Positions 23,661 through 32,454 of a stretch of DNA of 43,056 bases are shown one piece after another. A program made the translations under genes and the position numbers. This DNA is from an uncultured Marvinbryantia sp. (GTDB taxonomy: Bacteria; Bacillota; Clostridia; Lachnospirales; Lachnospiraceae). Numbering within the stretch: the first letter of the stretch is position 1; each line of letters begins with the position of its first letter. The notes beneath the pieces are model-generated. The model worked only from the letters and a program-made list of their open reading frames with translations. It was not told the DNA's origin and did not search any database. The stretch covers positions 1 through 43,056 of the forward strand of contig NZ_CAJKOX010000037.1 of NCBI RefSeq assembly GCF_905201705.1, given 5' to 3'.

Positions 23661-24818
23661 CTATACCTCCAAAACACTTTCCCAGACCTTCCCTGACGGC
23701 GGATAAAACTCCCCGAAGCCAAGATCGCGGATCGTTACCCGGCAGCGTCCCTGCGCGATAAATTTAAGGCGCATACTAAGGCGCGTCGTCCGCCCCGGAC
23801 GCTCCGGCAGCCCTTTGAGCATAATGCTGTAGCTCTCCGTCTCTCCGCCCATCATGGAACGCGCGTAAATGATTATCTCATTCGTGTTATCCAAAATAAA
23901 CTCGCAGGTATACTCCGCCTCAAACCAGTTGACGCCGGCGTTGATCAGGATGTGCGTGCTCTGTTTACCGCGAAGCTCCATTTGCATACTGAGGTTGTGC
24001 TCCACCAGATCCTCGCTCTGATAGAGAAAGCCGTCCAGCTTTTTGCCGACCTCCATGCGCTGCATCGCCCCGTAGCAGGCGCCCTTCGTGTAAAGATTAC
24101 GTCCCTGGTAAACGCGGCGGCGGCGATTGCTGAAAAGATACTGCAGCGACTCCACCGCCCAGGTTTTGTCAAAGCTGTCCCCGATCAGATAGACCGCAGA
24201 GAAGGTATTGCTCTGGAACACCTCCCGGATCATCTCCAGAAACCGTGCGTCACGCTGCTCATTCCACTGCTCATCGGAGCGCGCCCCCTGTCTGCCAAGA
24301 TCCACCTTTTTCCCTGCCTCCGCACGCACCAGTGCCGGTTTTGTGTGGTAATCAATGTCCATGATATAAGAAGAAATTTTCGTGTCCTCATACTCAAACA
24401 GCGCTACCTTATGAACCCACAGCTCTTTTTTCTGATTAAGCGTATAGCAGCAGAAGCTCTCCCGGTGCGTCTGCAGAAACACCGCCTCGCCCGGAATGCC
24501 GATCATCTGGCAGGCGTTGCGCAGCGCCTCCGCCCAGGCAAGCGTGATCTCCTTCATGGTGATCATGATGCAGATATCCTCCGGCTTCACGGACGCTCCG
24601 ATATACCCGACGCAGGTCTTTAAGAAATTCGCCAGCGTCATCTGCCCCAACTCAACGCTTCCCTCAATAAGGGAAAAGAGGTCGGACGGCGTCGGGATCA
24701 GATAGCGGTCCTGATTCTCCTGTATACTGACCGTCTCCGGCTCCATGCTTCTCTCGCTGTAATAAGAAATCTGTGAACTTTCCCTGTCGAGGTCCAGTCC
24801 GATTATTGTTTTTCTCAT
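23661..24818 (-). CDS. Hsp70/actin-like ATPase-fold protein (DUF5716-like)
   Basis: A 385-residue protein matching what I recall as DUF5716 (unverified). The order of motifs resembles Hsp70: IIGLDLDRESSQISYY at residues 5-20 (phosphate-1 loop), QTHRESFCCYTLNQKK at 116-131 (where Hsp70 has NEPTAAALAYG), LFEYEDTKISSYIMD at 140-154 (phosphate-2 loop, Gly-poor), AVYLIGDSFDKTW at 208-220 and KGACYGAM at 245-252 (adenosine-binding end). Residues 275-375 look like a beta-rich domain in the position of the Hsp70 substrate-binding domain. Several catalytic glycines are replaced, so ATPase activity is uncertain. It lies 18 bases after the giant solenoid gene, in the same operon. Confidence 0.78.
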   Translation of the reverse strand: MRKTIIGLDLDRESSQISYYSERSMEPETVSIQENQDRYLIPTPSDLFSLIEGSVELGQMTLANFLKTCVGYIGASVKPEDICIMITMKEITLAWAEALRNACQMIGIPGEAVFLQTHRESFCCYTLNQKKELWVHKVALFEYEDTKISSYIMDIDYHTKPALVRAEAGKKVDLGRQGARSDEQWNEQRDARFLEMIREVFQSNTFSAVYLIGDSFDKTWAVESLQYLFSNRRRRVYQGRNLYTKGACYGAMQRMEVGKKLDGFLYQSEDLVEHNLSMQMELRGKQSTHILINAGVNWFEAEYTCEFILDNTNEIIIYARSMMGGETESYSIMLKGLPERPGRTTRLSMRLKFIAQGRCRVTIRDLGFGEFYPPSGKVWESVLEV

Positions 24819-24836
24819 CTGTCTTCCTCAATTGTG

Positions 24837-27800
24837 TTAATTTATTTCAAAAAGCTCGTCCACCAGATACTGCTGTCCGATATACTGCTCCCGGATCTCC
24901 AGAAGCTGCTTTTTATCCTGTCTCTGAACCGCCTCCGCCATCCGGTTGATCAGCTCGTAGCGCCCGGTGTGGCCGCGATGGGAACGCCTGCTGCACACCA
25001 TCTTCTGATGCCCGGTCTGCGTTTTTCCGTTTTTCCCCTCGATCTCCAGGTACCACTCCAGCTTATCCTCATAAAACAGCGTGAAGGCGTGTACAAAAAT
25101 GCCCTCGTAAACATCCGGCATCGACACCGCCTGTTCCTTCTGATCGTTCAGCCGATAATACAGGGTCACATGATTCTCCGGGTCTGTGCGGTACTCCACG
25201 ATATATTTATCATGCATGTGGAAATGACGCAGCAACCGCTCCGGGAGCTTCCGGAAAAAGCGGAAGTACATTCCTTTTCCGGTATATTTTTCCAGCAGAT
25301 ACTGCTGCCATTTCTGCTGCCCCGCACCCAGCTTCTCCGCCAGGGTGTAATACCGCAGAAGCGCAAGCTGGCAGACCTGCGGCGCATTGATCTCCCCGAT
25401 AATGTGCTGCTCTATATAAGTAAATACACTCTTGTCAACCGGCATTTCCCGCACGAAATAGCAGTACGACATCCAGATGACATACGCCCGGCAGATCCTT
25501 GCGTTGCCCGCCTTCCGGCAATAAGAGACAAATACCGGCTCCGTCTGCTCCATATCCTGGCGGGTATAAAGAACAGTGACGAGAATTTTTTCCTCGATGC
25601 TGTAGTCCTCCATCAGGAAGCCACATCCCGCCTTCCAGATCGCCTTCATGCGCTTCGCAGGTCCCTCGTAATAGCGCAGCAGATAGCGCAGCACCTGCTC
25701 GTCGTACACGCCGTCAAAGAAGCATTTCGCACAGAGCGCCAGCAGATTGGCGTCCTCCTTCTGCTCCGTCTCATTGATCCGGCTGCTGCACAGGCGCACC
25801 AGCGTGTGCGGCGCCATATGCTCGGCACCGTATTTGCCTGCCAGCGCATAAGCCCGTTCGCACATGCCCTCGGAAACCAGCAGCTCCGAAAGCTCCTGCA
25901 TATGGCTATCCGCAAGCTCATCAAAATCTGCCAGTGCAAGATATTCCGAAAGATACCCATCCCGCGGATGTCCGCTATAATAAAGCAGCAGCTTTTCCTG
26001 TGTCCTTCTGCGGCTGCTGCCGCGAAGCTGCGAAAGCGTCATAAAGCGGACAAGCTCGCCGGCATTTTTCTCCGTGACCGCCATGTCCTCCGGCATACTG
26101 CAGCAATCATAAAGCAGCATTCCCTCCGGGAGCGGCACCTGCTCCCGGCAGTAATCCTCCAGAGACGGTCTGTCGAGAAGCCTGCGTCGCAGAGCAAGCG
26201 ACGGATCAGCAAGACGCGCACCATCCCTGTCTTCCAGCAAAATACAGCAATCCGGGCCGTAAATCTGTACACAGGCTTTTCCGTTCACGAGCTGCACCCG
26301 CTGCTCCTGCCGAAGCTGCCGGTGTACCGCGATCACGTGACGGATACGCGGATTTTCACAGGTGATCTCATACGTAAACAGCGCCCGCGAAAGCCCGTCC
26401 GCCATCCTTTCGTTCAGCACATACGGCGTCAGCAGCGCTTCATAGATGAGCGCAAGATCCTCGCTGATACGCCCCTCTAAAAGCTGCTCCTCCATAAACA
26501 GCTCCATTGCCTTCCGGTAGGTCTCAAAGGTTTCCGCATCCTTCGCCCGATTTCTTATGATATTCGCATAGAGCGCCGCCTTCTTTGCGCTTCCAAGCGT
26601 ATTATTGTAAGAAAAATACATGCGCACCGCCTGCGGCAGTTCCTGCACATTCAGATCCTGCGCGCTCTGCGCATAATACTCGTAGAGCCCTGCCAGCCGT
26701 ATATCCTGACGGACCCCAAGCGCATACCATTTTTCATACTGCGGTCCGTTTTTATGCCCTTTCATCAGAAGCGAGCAGATCGCCGTCAACAGATTTTTGC
26801 TCGGATAAACCGCAAAACAGCGGCAGAGTACATCCAAAAGCAGCGGACTTGCGGAAACGCGGCGCAGCGCGATCTGCGCTGCCTGCCCGCAGATTTCCCG
26901 GTCGAGCAGATTTTCCTTGCACAGAAACGCCAGAATATGAATCTCAAACGCCTCCAGAGATCGCAGCAGCAGAGGCTCCTTTTTCAGAAGCTCCCAGCCT
27001 TCAAGGTACATCACAGGGCTGTGACAGCCGCAGGTATACTGGCGGCGCAGCGCGTCCAGACGCTCGGAATCGCTGCGGAACATTCCGTCGTTTACTTTCA
27101 GCATCAGCCACTGCAGCACCCAGTTTTCCTGATTGGCAAGGAACAGCTCCTGGATTTTTGTCTGCACATACTCCAGATACTCCTTTTTCTGATCCTCAAA
27201 CGTCGTCAGATACAGGTAAAAGCCCTGCCACTGAGCCTCCGCCAGCTCCTTCTTCCGCGCCGGGATCCCGCCAAGAAGCATTTCCGCCTCCACGCTGTCC
27301 CCCGCTGTAAACAAAATATAAATGCGGTACAGATCATAAAAAATATGTTCCCCGCCTGCCCGGTGCAGATTGTCAAGACAAGTGAGTGAGATCCCGCTCC
27401 ACTCACGAACGCCGTTTCTTCCCGCCCGATAATCAATATATGCATGTAAGAGCTGCAGGATCTCCTGTCTTTTGCGAAGAGAGCTTCTCTCCGCCGATGG
27501 ATGCGGCGCATTCAGTACCTCTACCACACAGCTCTGCTCGCGGCTCTCAGCAAGTACCGTAATGCGTGCAAAATTGCGCCCGGCATGCAGCCGGTCTTTG
27601 TGGATCACAAATCCAATATGATACGTACTGCCGACAAATTCCTCGGTCGTGACCTTCTGCCGCTCGATCTCAAGAAAAGGCGCGTCACAGGAAATCAAAA
27701 GCGGTGCAAAGCCCCAGGTATTTTTCGTCAGCAAAAGCTCCTCACGCTCGCCGTCATCGGGATTCTTCAGAAACAGATGGTCGGTCGCCATACTTACTGT

Positions 27801-28373
27801 GATCGGCTCCTTCTGCCCGAGACCTACCAGAAACTGCTCCATACCGCGATATGCCGCCGTCGTTCCCTGCAGTCCCTCATAAAGCGTCTGGCAGTGCGGT
27901 CCCCACTGACGCACAAGCTCTGCAAACTGCAAAGAGGCAAACAGTACATATGCCCTGCCAAAATCCTCCTTCGCGAGCTGTGCAAACTCTTCCAGCGTCA
28001 TCCGTACCGGCTCTTTCGGTTCGCGTCTTTGCTCTGCCGCCTGCAATCGGTAAGGAAGCGTATATTCCCCGGAATCTGCGCAGATCACAAACGCGCCCTC
28101 CAGTATCTCCCCATCCTTCAGGCCCGCAGGGTCGGCCCGGAAGCGAAAGGTCTCTTTTCTGCCTGCAAACACCTCCGGCGCACAAGTCACTCTTGCATTT
28201 GTGGAGTAGACAAACCCCTGCGCCAGCCTTCCGCCGGAAGCCTCCGCCGAAAACTTTCCATGAAACGGGCGGTCCGCCGCAATCGCTCCCTCGATCTTTT
28301 CCACGGAAAGCTGCAGCTTCTCCGGCTCATATTCAAATTTCTCATTCAGTAATTCTGCAATTCTCTTTTTCAA
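24837..28373 (-). CDS. Giant Ig/alpha-solenoid protein (DUF5717-like)
   Basis: A 1178-residue soluble protein, matching what I recall as DUF5717, a Lachnospiraceae family (unverified). Residues about 20-112 and 188-290 look like two beta-sandwich (Ig-like) domains; 295-1050 is a long helical repeat region rich in Leu/Ala/Tyr helices, as in TPR-like solenoids; 1055-1115 is a second beta-rich part, followed by a final helix. No signal peptide or membrane helix is seen. The start is TTG at 28373 with AAGGAG seven bases upstream; there is no suitable ATG nearby. It follows nrdR by 93 bases and is probably read from the nrdR promoter. The shape suggests a scaffold. Confidence 0.85.
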   Translation of the reverse strand: MKKRIAELLNEKFEYEPEKLQLSVEKIEGAIAADRPFHGKFSAEASGGRLAQGFVYSTNARVTCAPEVFAGRKETFRFRADPAGLKDGEILEGAFVICADSGEYTLPYRLQAAEQRREPKEPVRMTLEEFAQLAKEDFGRAYVLFASLQFAELVRQWGPHCQTLYEGLQGTTAAYRGMEQFLVGLGQKEPITVSMATDHLFLKNPDDGEREELLLTKNTWGFAPLLISCDAPFLEIERQKVTTEEFVGSTYHIGFVIHKDRLHAGRNFARITVLAESREQSCVVEVLNAPHPSAERSSLRKRQEILQLLHAYIDYRAGRNGVREWSGISLTCLDNLHRAGGEHIFYDLYRIYILFTAGDSVEAEMLLGGIPARKKELAEAQWQGFYLYLTTFEDQKKEYLEYVQTKIQELFLANQENWVLQWLMLKVNDGMFRSDSERLDALRRQYTCGCHSPVMYLEGWELLKKEPLLLRSLEAFEIHILAFLCKENLLDREICGQAAQIALRRVSASPLLLDVLCRCFAVYPSKNLLTAICSLLMKGHKNGPQYEKWYALGVRQDIRLAGLYEYYAQSAQDLNVQELPQAVRMYFSYNNTLGSAKKAALYANIIRNRAKDAETFETYRKAMELFMEEQLLEGRISEDLALIYEALLTPYVLNERMADGLSRALFTYEITCENPRIRHVIAVHRQLRQEQRVQLVNGKACVQIYGPDCCILLEDRDGARLADPSLALRRRLLDRPSLEDYCREQVPLPEGMLLYDCCSMPEDMAVTEKNAGELVRFMTLSQLRGSSRRRTQEKLLLYYSGHPRDGYLSEYLALADFDELADSHMQELSELLVSEGMCERAYALAGKYGAEHMAPHTLVRLCSSRINETEQKEDANLLALCAKCFFDGVYDEQVLRYLLRYYEGPAKRMKAIWKAGCGFLMEDYSIEEKILVTVLYTRQDMEQTEPVFVSYCRKAGNARICRAYVIWMSYCYFVREMPVDKSVFTYIEQHIIGEINAPQVCQLALLRYYTLAEKLGAGQQKWQQYLLEKYTGKGMYFRFFRKLPERLLRHFHMHDKYIVEYRTDPENHVTLYYRLNDQKEQAVSMPDVYEGIFVHAFTLFYEDKLEWYLEIEGKNGKTQTGHQKMVCSRRSHRGHTGRYELINRMAEAVQRQDKKQLLEIREQYIGQQYLVDELFEIN

Positions 28374-28390
28374 TGTGTGCTCCTTATAGC

Positions 28391-28434
28391 CGGAAGGGCC
28401 GCAGCAAATACAGTTGTTTGCGGCAGCCCGGTCC
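28391..28434 (-). promoter_or_regulatory. Stem-loop between nrdR and the solenoid gene
   Basis: Imperfect inverted repeats GGGCCGCAGCAAA and TTGTTTGCGGCAGCCC lie just before the ribosome binding site of the next gene. No T-run follows, so it may modulate the message rather than end it. Confidence 0.4.
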
Positions 28435-28466
28435 TTTCATCTCTGATATGCTATTCACAGCATTTC

Positions 28467-28916
28467 TTAATTCAATATCTTCTTCAGCTCATCCATAAAC
28501 GTATTGACGTCCTTAAACTCGCGGTAGACGGAAGCGAAGCGCACATATGCCACTGCATCCAGCTCCTTCAGACGCTCCATCACAATTTCCCCGATAATGC
28601 TGCTTGGTATCTCCCGCTCCTCACGATTGAAGATCTCCGTCTCAATGGCATCGATCGTATCATTGATCTGCTGTGCGGAGATCGGACGCTTGTAGCACGC
28701 ACGAAGCACGCCGCTCTCTATCTTTGTTCGATCATACTGTTCCCGGTTCTGGTCCTTTTTTATAATGATAAGCGGTATTGTCTCCACCTTTTCATAGGTA
28801 GTAAAACGCTTCCCGCACTCGTCGCAGAGCCGGCGGCGGCGGATGGAATTATTGTCATCTGCCGGTCTGGAATCTACCACTCTCGTGTTATCCTGGTTGC
28901 AAAACGGACACTTCAT
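28467..28916 (-). CDS. nrdR: Ribonucleotide reductase regulator NrdR
   Basis: A 149-residue repressor of ribonucleotide reductase genes. The N-terminus has a zinc ribbon (CPFCNQDN and CDECGKRF) with the usual VVDSRPADDNNSIRRRR between, and residues 47-137 form the ATP-cone that senses ATP/dATP. GGAGG stands before the ATG at 28916. It has a strong SigA-type promoter. Its neighbours sigG and ylmC are the usual company in Clostridia. Confidence 0.97.
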   Translation of the reverse strand: MKCPFCNQDNTRVVDSRPADDNNSIRRRRLCDECGKRFTTYEKVETIPLIIIKKDQNREQYDRTKIESGVLRACYKRPISAQQINDTIDAIETEIFNREEREIPSSIIGEIVMERLKELDAVAYVRFASVYREFKDVNTFMDELKKILN

Positions 28917-29017
28917 GCTGCTTTCCTCCTGATCATATAAAAGCCCGCGGATGTTCCGTGCCCCGCACGCCCGCAATCCTTCCCGCATTCTTATATGGCG
29001 GAAGGGCTTCTATCAAA

Positions 29018-29046
29018 AGTATATCGGATTGGAGTCTGGCTGTCAA
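29018..29046 (-). promoter_or_regulatory. Strong promoter of nrdR and the downstream operon
   Basis: On the minus strand TTGACA (29046-29041), 17 bases, TATACT (29023-29018). This is the best match to SigA consensus for the nrdR-DUF5717-DUF5716-TPR run. Confidence 0.75.
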
Positions 29047-29057
29047 TCGCATATACT
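29029..29057 (+). promoter_or_regulatory. Possible promoter of the ylmC-type gene
   Basis: TTGGAG (29029-29034), 17 bases, TATACT (29052-29057). It overlaps the opposite nrdR promoter. A forespore or mother-cell sigma promoter would be an alternative and was not recognised. Confidence 0.45.
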
Positions 29058-29089
29058 GGAGTAAACGCAAAATTTTTTTGAGGTAATCT

Positions 29090-29341
29090 ATGAGAGTATG
29101 TGAACTTCGTCAGAAGGAAGTTATCAATGTGTGTACCTGCGCCTCCCTCGGATGCGTCATTGACGTGGAATTTGACCCGAAGGACGGCTGCATCACAGCG
29201 CTGATCGTGCCGGGCGGCAGCCGCCTCTCCTGCTTCTGGGGGCACGACGCCGAGATTATCATCCCCTGGCGGTGCATCTGCCAGATCGGGAAGGATATCA
29301 TTCTCGTCGAGCTCCCCAAAGAAAAAAATAAAGATAAGTGA
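29090..29341 (+). CDS. ylmC: YlmC/YmxH-family sporulation protein
   Basis: An 83-residue PRC-barrel protein: MRVCELRQKEVINVCTCASLG, then VIDVEFD, ITALIVPGG and IIIPWRCICQIGKDIILVEL, the usual pattern of the YlmC/YmxH family. Members are encoded beside sigE/sigG in spore formers, but their role is not settled. GAGG precedes the ATG. It converges on sigG with 67 bases between stops, whereas in many relatives it follows sigG in the same direction. Confidence 0.9.
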   Translation: MRVCELRQKEVINVCTCASLGCVIDVEFDPKDGCITALIVPGGSRLSCFWGHDAEIIIPWRCICQIGKDIILVELPKEKNKDK

Positions 29342-29408
29342 GATATCACAAAAAAATCTATGATATGCCACAAAGTACCAGGTGATCCATCACAAAAGAA
29401 TACGTGTC

Positions 29409-30185
29409 CTACCGCAGAAAGCTGCGCATACTTTTCAGCGCGCTTTTCTCCAGACGGCTGACCTGCGCCTGCGAGATGCCGATTTCCTCGGCGACCTCCA
29501 TTTGTGTTTTGCCCTCAAAAAATCGCATATTGATAATACTGCGCTCGCGGTCGCTCAGCCGCTTCATCGCCTCCTGCAGCGCCAGCGATTCCACCCAGTT
29601 TTCCTCTTTATTTTTCTTATCGCTGATCTGGTCCATTACATAGAGCGTATCTCCTCCCTCCGAGTAGACCGGATCGTAGAGACTTAAGGGACTCTGGATC
29701 GCATCCATCGCAAACACGATGTCCTCCTTGGAGATGCCGATTTCCTCGGCAATCTCGTTAATGGTCGGCTCCTTTAGATGCTTCTTCATATAAGCTTCCC
29801 GCGTATAGAGTGCCTTGTAAGCCGTATCGCGCAGCGAGCGGCTTACCCGGATGGCGTTATTGTCACGCAGATAACGGCGTATTTCCCCGATGATCATCGG
29901 CACCGCATACGTGGAAAACTTCACATCCATTTCTATATTAAAATTGTCGATTGCCTTCATCAGACCGATACAGCCGATCTGGAACAAATCATCTGCATTT
30001 TCATTACTTGCCGAAAACCTCTTTATGACGCTCAAAACCAGGCGCAGATTTCCCTTGATGTACAGCTCCCTCGCTTCCATATCCCCCTGCTTGATCCGAC
30101 GGAACAGCTCGTCCTTTTCCTCATTTGTCAGAACCGGAAGCTTTGATGTATTGACTCCGCATATTTCCACCTTGTTCAGTGCCAT
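29409..30185 (-). CDS. sigG: Forespore sigma factor SigG
   Basis: A 258-residue sporulation sigma factor for late forespore genes. The start MALNKVEICGVNTSKLPVL is the conserved SigG N-terminus (site of anti-sigma contact). Region 2 reads NLRLVLSVIKRF, DLFQIGCIGLMKAIDNF and FSTYAVPMIIGEIRRYLRD; region 4 ends with MEVAEEIGISQAQVSRLEKSAL, the helix-turn-helix. AAGGAGGG precedes the ATG. In the usual clostridial order sigG follows sigE directly; here about 6 kb of other genes lies between. Confidence 0.97.
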   Translation of the reverse strand: MALNKVEICGVNTSKLPVLTNEEKDELFRRIKQGDMEARELYIKGNLRLVLSVIKRFSASNENADDLFQIGCIGLMKAIDNFNIEMDVKFSTYAVPMIIGEIRRYLRDNNAIRVSRSLRDTAYKALYTREAYMKKHLKEPTINEIAEEIGISKEDIVFAMDAIQSPLSLYDPVYSEGGDTLYVMDQISDKKNKEENWVESLALQEAMKRLSDRERSIINMRFFEGKTQMEVAEEIGISQAQVSRLEKSALKSMRSFLR

Positions 30186-30270
30186 TGCAAGAACCCTCCT
30201 TACGTTCGTTGTGCGCGGGTGCGCATACGGTTTTCATCTCACAAAAAACAGGAAACATTTTTTTGAGATA

Positions 30271-30309
30271 AAAATTTACCGGGACGGTTAAAAACCATCC
30301 CGGTAAAAG
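30271..30309 (-). terminator. Intrinsic terminator upstream of sigG
   Basis: TACCGGGACGGTT and AACCATCCCGGTA form a long stem with one mismatch, and on the minus strand it is followed by AAATTTTTATC. It ends the transglycosylase transcript and insulates sigG. The 30186-30463 gap otherwise shows no feature I can support; I could not recognise a SigF-type promoter. Confidence 0.75.
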
Positions 30310-30463
30310 AATTCTCACATTGAAACACGTTTATGCGATTTTGTAAAAAATATAAAAATTATTAGACCTTGACAAATCCGGACTTTCTAAACGTTTAATA
30401 TCTCATAAAATCCCCGCTCATACCACAGCGGGTGATCGTCGCCCGCGCCAGCTTCGTACCTGC

Positions 30464-31225
30464 TCAATCAATGTCTTTTATTTTTCCCGCTTCTTCCTCT
30501 GTAATACACTGATTCCTTACCATGCAGGAAAGCACCTGCTCCGTGCGCCGGGCGGCAAGCTCACTGTTCTCATCCGGAGAGTATGCTGAAGGCGCATTTG
30601 GAATCCCCGCCAGCATTGCCGCTTCATAGTCCGTCAATTCTCCGGGGAGCTTATCAAAATATCCCATGGAAGCTTCATAAATTCCATAATATCCGCTGCC
30701 GAAATACAGCGTATTTACATACAATTCAAAAATTTCCCTCTTGCTGTAAGCTGCCTCCATCGCGAACGCCGCAAAGACCTCTGCCACCTTGCGCTCAATG
30801 GATTTTTCCTGCGAAAACAGCATATTCTTTGCAAGCTGCTGTGTGATGGTACTGCCTCCTTCCCTGAAAGACAACGTTTTTATGTCTGTCCAGGCAGCGC
30901 GGCAGATTGCGATCACATCAATGCCCGGATGACGCTCAAAACGATGATCCTCCGCGGAAATCACCGCGTCAATATAAAACTGGCTCAATTCGTCGTAATG
31001 AGTGAAATGTTCCATACTGCGCACCTGCTCCACCCGCTCTGCAACAGGCTGCTGCGCAACCGCCTCCCGGTACATTTTGTAACCCCTGAATCCAAAAAAG
31101 GCACCGACTGCCGCTCCCAGGCACACCAGAATCAAAAGTAACATTCCAAAGATTCTTCCCAGGGAATGTTTCCTTTTTATAGAATGTTTTTTATGTGATA
31201 TTTTTTTATGATAGCTTCTTCCCAT
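30464..31225 (-). CDS. Monofunctional GT51 peptidoglycan transglycosylase
   Basis: A 253-residue membrane-anchored glycosyltransferase that polymerises lipid II into glycan strands. After a basic start with one helix (about residues 25-48) it carries the GT51 motifs: AEDHRFERHPGID with the catalytic Glu, GGSTITQQLAKNML, RKVAEVFAAFAME and KREIFELYVNTLYFG. No penicillin-binding transpeptidase domain follows. The ATG at 31225 is preceded by GGAAG at 11 bases. It starts 23 bases after the stop of the small membrane-protein gene, so the two are co-transcribed. Being next to sporulation genes it may serve spore wall growth, which is inference. Confidence 0.92.
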   Translation of the reverse strand: MGRSYHKKISHKKHSIKRKHSLGRIFGMLLLILVCLGAAVGAFFGFRGYKMYREAVAQQPVAERVEQVRSMEHFTHYDELSQFYIDAVISAEDHRFERHPGIDVIAICRAAWTDIKTLSFREGGSTITQQLAKNMLFSQEKSIERKVAEVFAAFAMEAAYSKREIFELYVNTLYFGSGYYGIYEASMGYFDKLPGELTDYEAAMLAGIPNAPSAYSPDENSELAARRTEQVLSCMVRNQCITEEEAGKIKDID

Positions 31226-31248
31226 GCCGTCATCCACTTCCTTCCATA

Positions 31249-31476
31249 TTACCGTCTGTCCACCTTCTTTAACAGGTAGTCCGTTATTTTCCAGACGAGA
31301 GAGATCCCAAGAAACAAAATCCCGGCAGGCACCAGCAAACCTATGATCAGCGCCCCGCCTGCAGTAAGTATCAACGTCCGGAGAATCTTCCGGCAAGCGT
31401 CCTTATCCTTCCGTTTCTCTGCAGTGCTATCTGCAATACTGCCTGCAATATTATCCGCACAGCTGTTATTTTCCAA
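31249..31476 (-). CDS. Small membrane protein ahead of the transglycosylase
   Basis: A 75-residue protein, charged for 35 residues and then with one long or two short hydrophobic helices (TLILTAGGALIIGLLVPAGILF and following), ending in KKVDRR. No family recognised. The start is TTG at 31476 with GGAAGG about 12 bases upstream; no ATG is available in frame. The TTG start and modest ribosome binding site leave doubt, but close linkage to the transglycosylase supports it. Confidence 0.55.
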   Translation of the reverse strand: MENNSCADNIAGSIADSTAEKRKDKDACRKILRTLILTAGGALIIGLLVPAGILFLGISLVWKITDYLLKKVDRR

Positions 31477-31647
31477 AATGTCGTCATTCCTTCCTTTTTA
31501 AGTTACTTTCCTATGTCTCATATTCAGCGCGATGAACCCATCTTCCTGTCTGTTATGCACTCTGAATTGCAGGTTGAAGCCCTGGCATACTGCCCCGGCA
31601 TCCCCTGCATTCTCTCCCGCCTATACCTCAATTATATTTCGCCCAAT

Positions 31648-31678
31648 TAAAAAAGCAACTTACATTATTGTAAGTTGC
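31648..31678 (-). terminator. Intrinsic terminator downstream of carD
   Basis: GCAACTTAC and GTAAGTTGC form a perfect nine-base stem around ATTATT; on the minus strand TTTTTT follows. It lies 86 bases past the carD stop. The rest of 31477-31764 shows no supported gene. Confidence 0.85.
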
Positions 31679-31764
31679 CAGTTATCGTCAGTGCACTGCC
31701 CGCAGGTTGTCCGGCCGCTTAGGAGATCGAAACAGCACTGGAGGATTCCAAATCATGTAATTTC

Positions 31765-32286
31765 TTACTGCTCTTTTCTTGCCGGAGCGCTCTCGATTTT
31801 TTCTGTGATCAGTTTTGGAATCTCCTCCTCCCGACAGCCAAGGGAAAATGCCAGCTCCATATACAAAGAGTGCTCCGCTATCCGGAAATATTTCTCATCG
31901 GTCGCCGTCGGCTTCTTCCCATGATTCGCCCGATGCTTTTTCCGTCCGTAAATATCCTTAATAATCTGTACCATCCGCTCACAGTCCAGACTTTGCAGCG
32001 CCTCCTTATATTCCAGCTCACGCAGCTTATCATTTTGTGAAAAATCCGTGTCAATATTTGGAATCCGTGTAATGAGATCTGTCGCTTCCTCATAGGTGAG
32101 CACCCTGCGCAGCACCTTTTCTCCGCGCTCAAGCGGAATATAGATTTTGGCATTTTTCTCTGCAAGCGGAACAAGCAGATAATACATTTTGTGATCTTTA
32201 AAATCCGCCTTTTCTCCGTCCAGAACATCCTCCACCTTACAAACGCCTGAATTATACTTTACCACATAATTATTTACCTCAAACAT
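31765..32286 (-). CDS. CarD/CdnL-family transcriptional regulator
   Basis: A 173-residue protein with the CarD-type RNA-polymerase interacting domain in residues 1-65 (VVKYNSGVCKVEDVLDG, YYLLVPL, IYIPLERG) and a helical DNA-binding part after it (KYFRIAEHSLYMELAFSLG). Family members bind the polymerase beta subunit and stabilise the open complex. GGAGG precedes the ATG at 32286. It lies downstream of HelD, another polymerase-binding factor, and has its own promoter and leader hairpin. Confidence 0.9.
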   Translation of the reverse strand: MFEVNNYVVKYNSGVCKVEDVLDGEKADFKDHKMYYLLVPLAEKNAKIYIPLERGEKVLRRVLTYEEATDLITRIPNIDTDFSQNDKLRELEYKEALQSLDCERMVQIIKDIYGRKKHRANHGKKPTATDEKYFRIAEHSLYMELAFSLGCREEEIPKLITEKIESAPARKEQ

Positions 32287-32348
32287 AGACTACCTCCTAA
32301 TGCAAAACGTGACCTGCCACTGGCAGTTCCCTTCGGATACATAGCAAC

Positions 32349-32388
32349 AAAAAAACATGCGGCAGGAACAGGATTTACGCAGTTCTGC
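32349..32388 (-). terminator. Terminator/attenuator in the carD leader
   Basis: GGCAGGAAC and GTTCTGCC pair (one bulge) and on the minus strand are followed by a run of seven T. It lies between the carD promoter (32407-32435) and the carD start, so it could either end the helicase message or attenuate carD. Confidence 0.6.
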
Positions 32389-32406
32389 CACACGTTCTGT
32401 ATTTAA

Positions 32407-32435
32407 ATTATACCTCTTTTTCGCCAATTTTTCAA
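32407..32435 (-). promoter_or_regulatory. Promoter of carD
   Basis: On the minus strand TTGAAA (32435-32430), 17 bases, TATAAT (32412-32407). Confidence 0.65.
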
Positions 32436-32454
32436 AGGCACTTTTTCACAAAAA

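Noticed and set aside
24834..26480. A 548-codon open frame on the plus strand
   Set aside because: It lies opposite the DUF5717-like gene, its translation is rich in Arg/His/Leu with no recognisable domain, and no good ribosome binding site precedes it. GC-rich antisense frames are common here.
30186..30270. SigF-type promoter of sigG
   Set aside because: Expected from known regulation, but no stretch fitted the SigF -35 and -10 pattern well enough to report.
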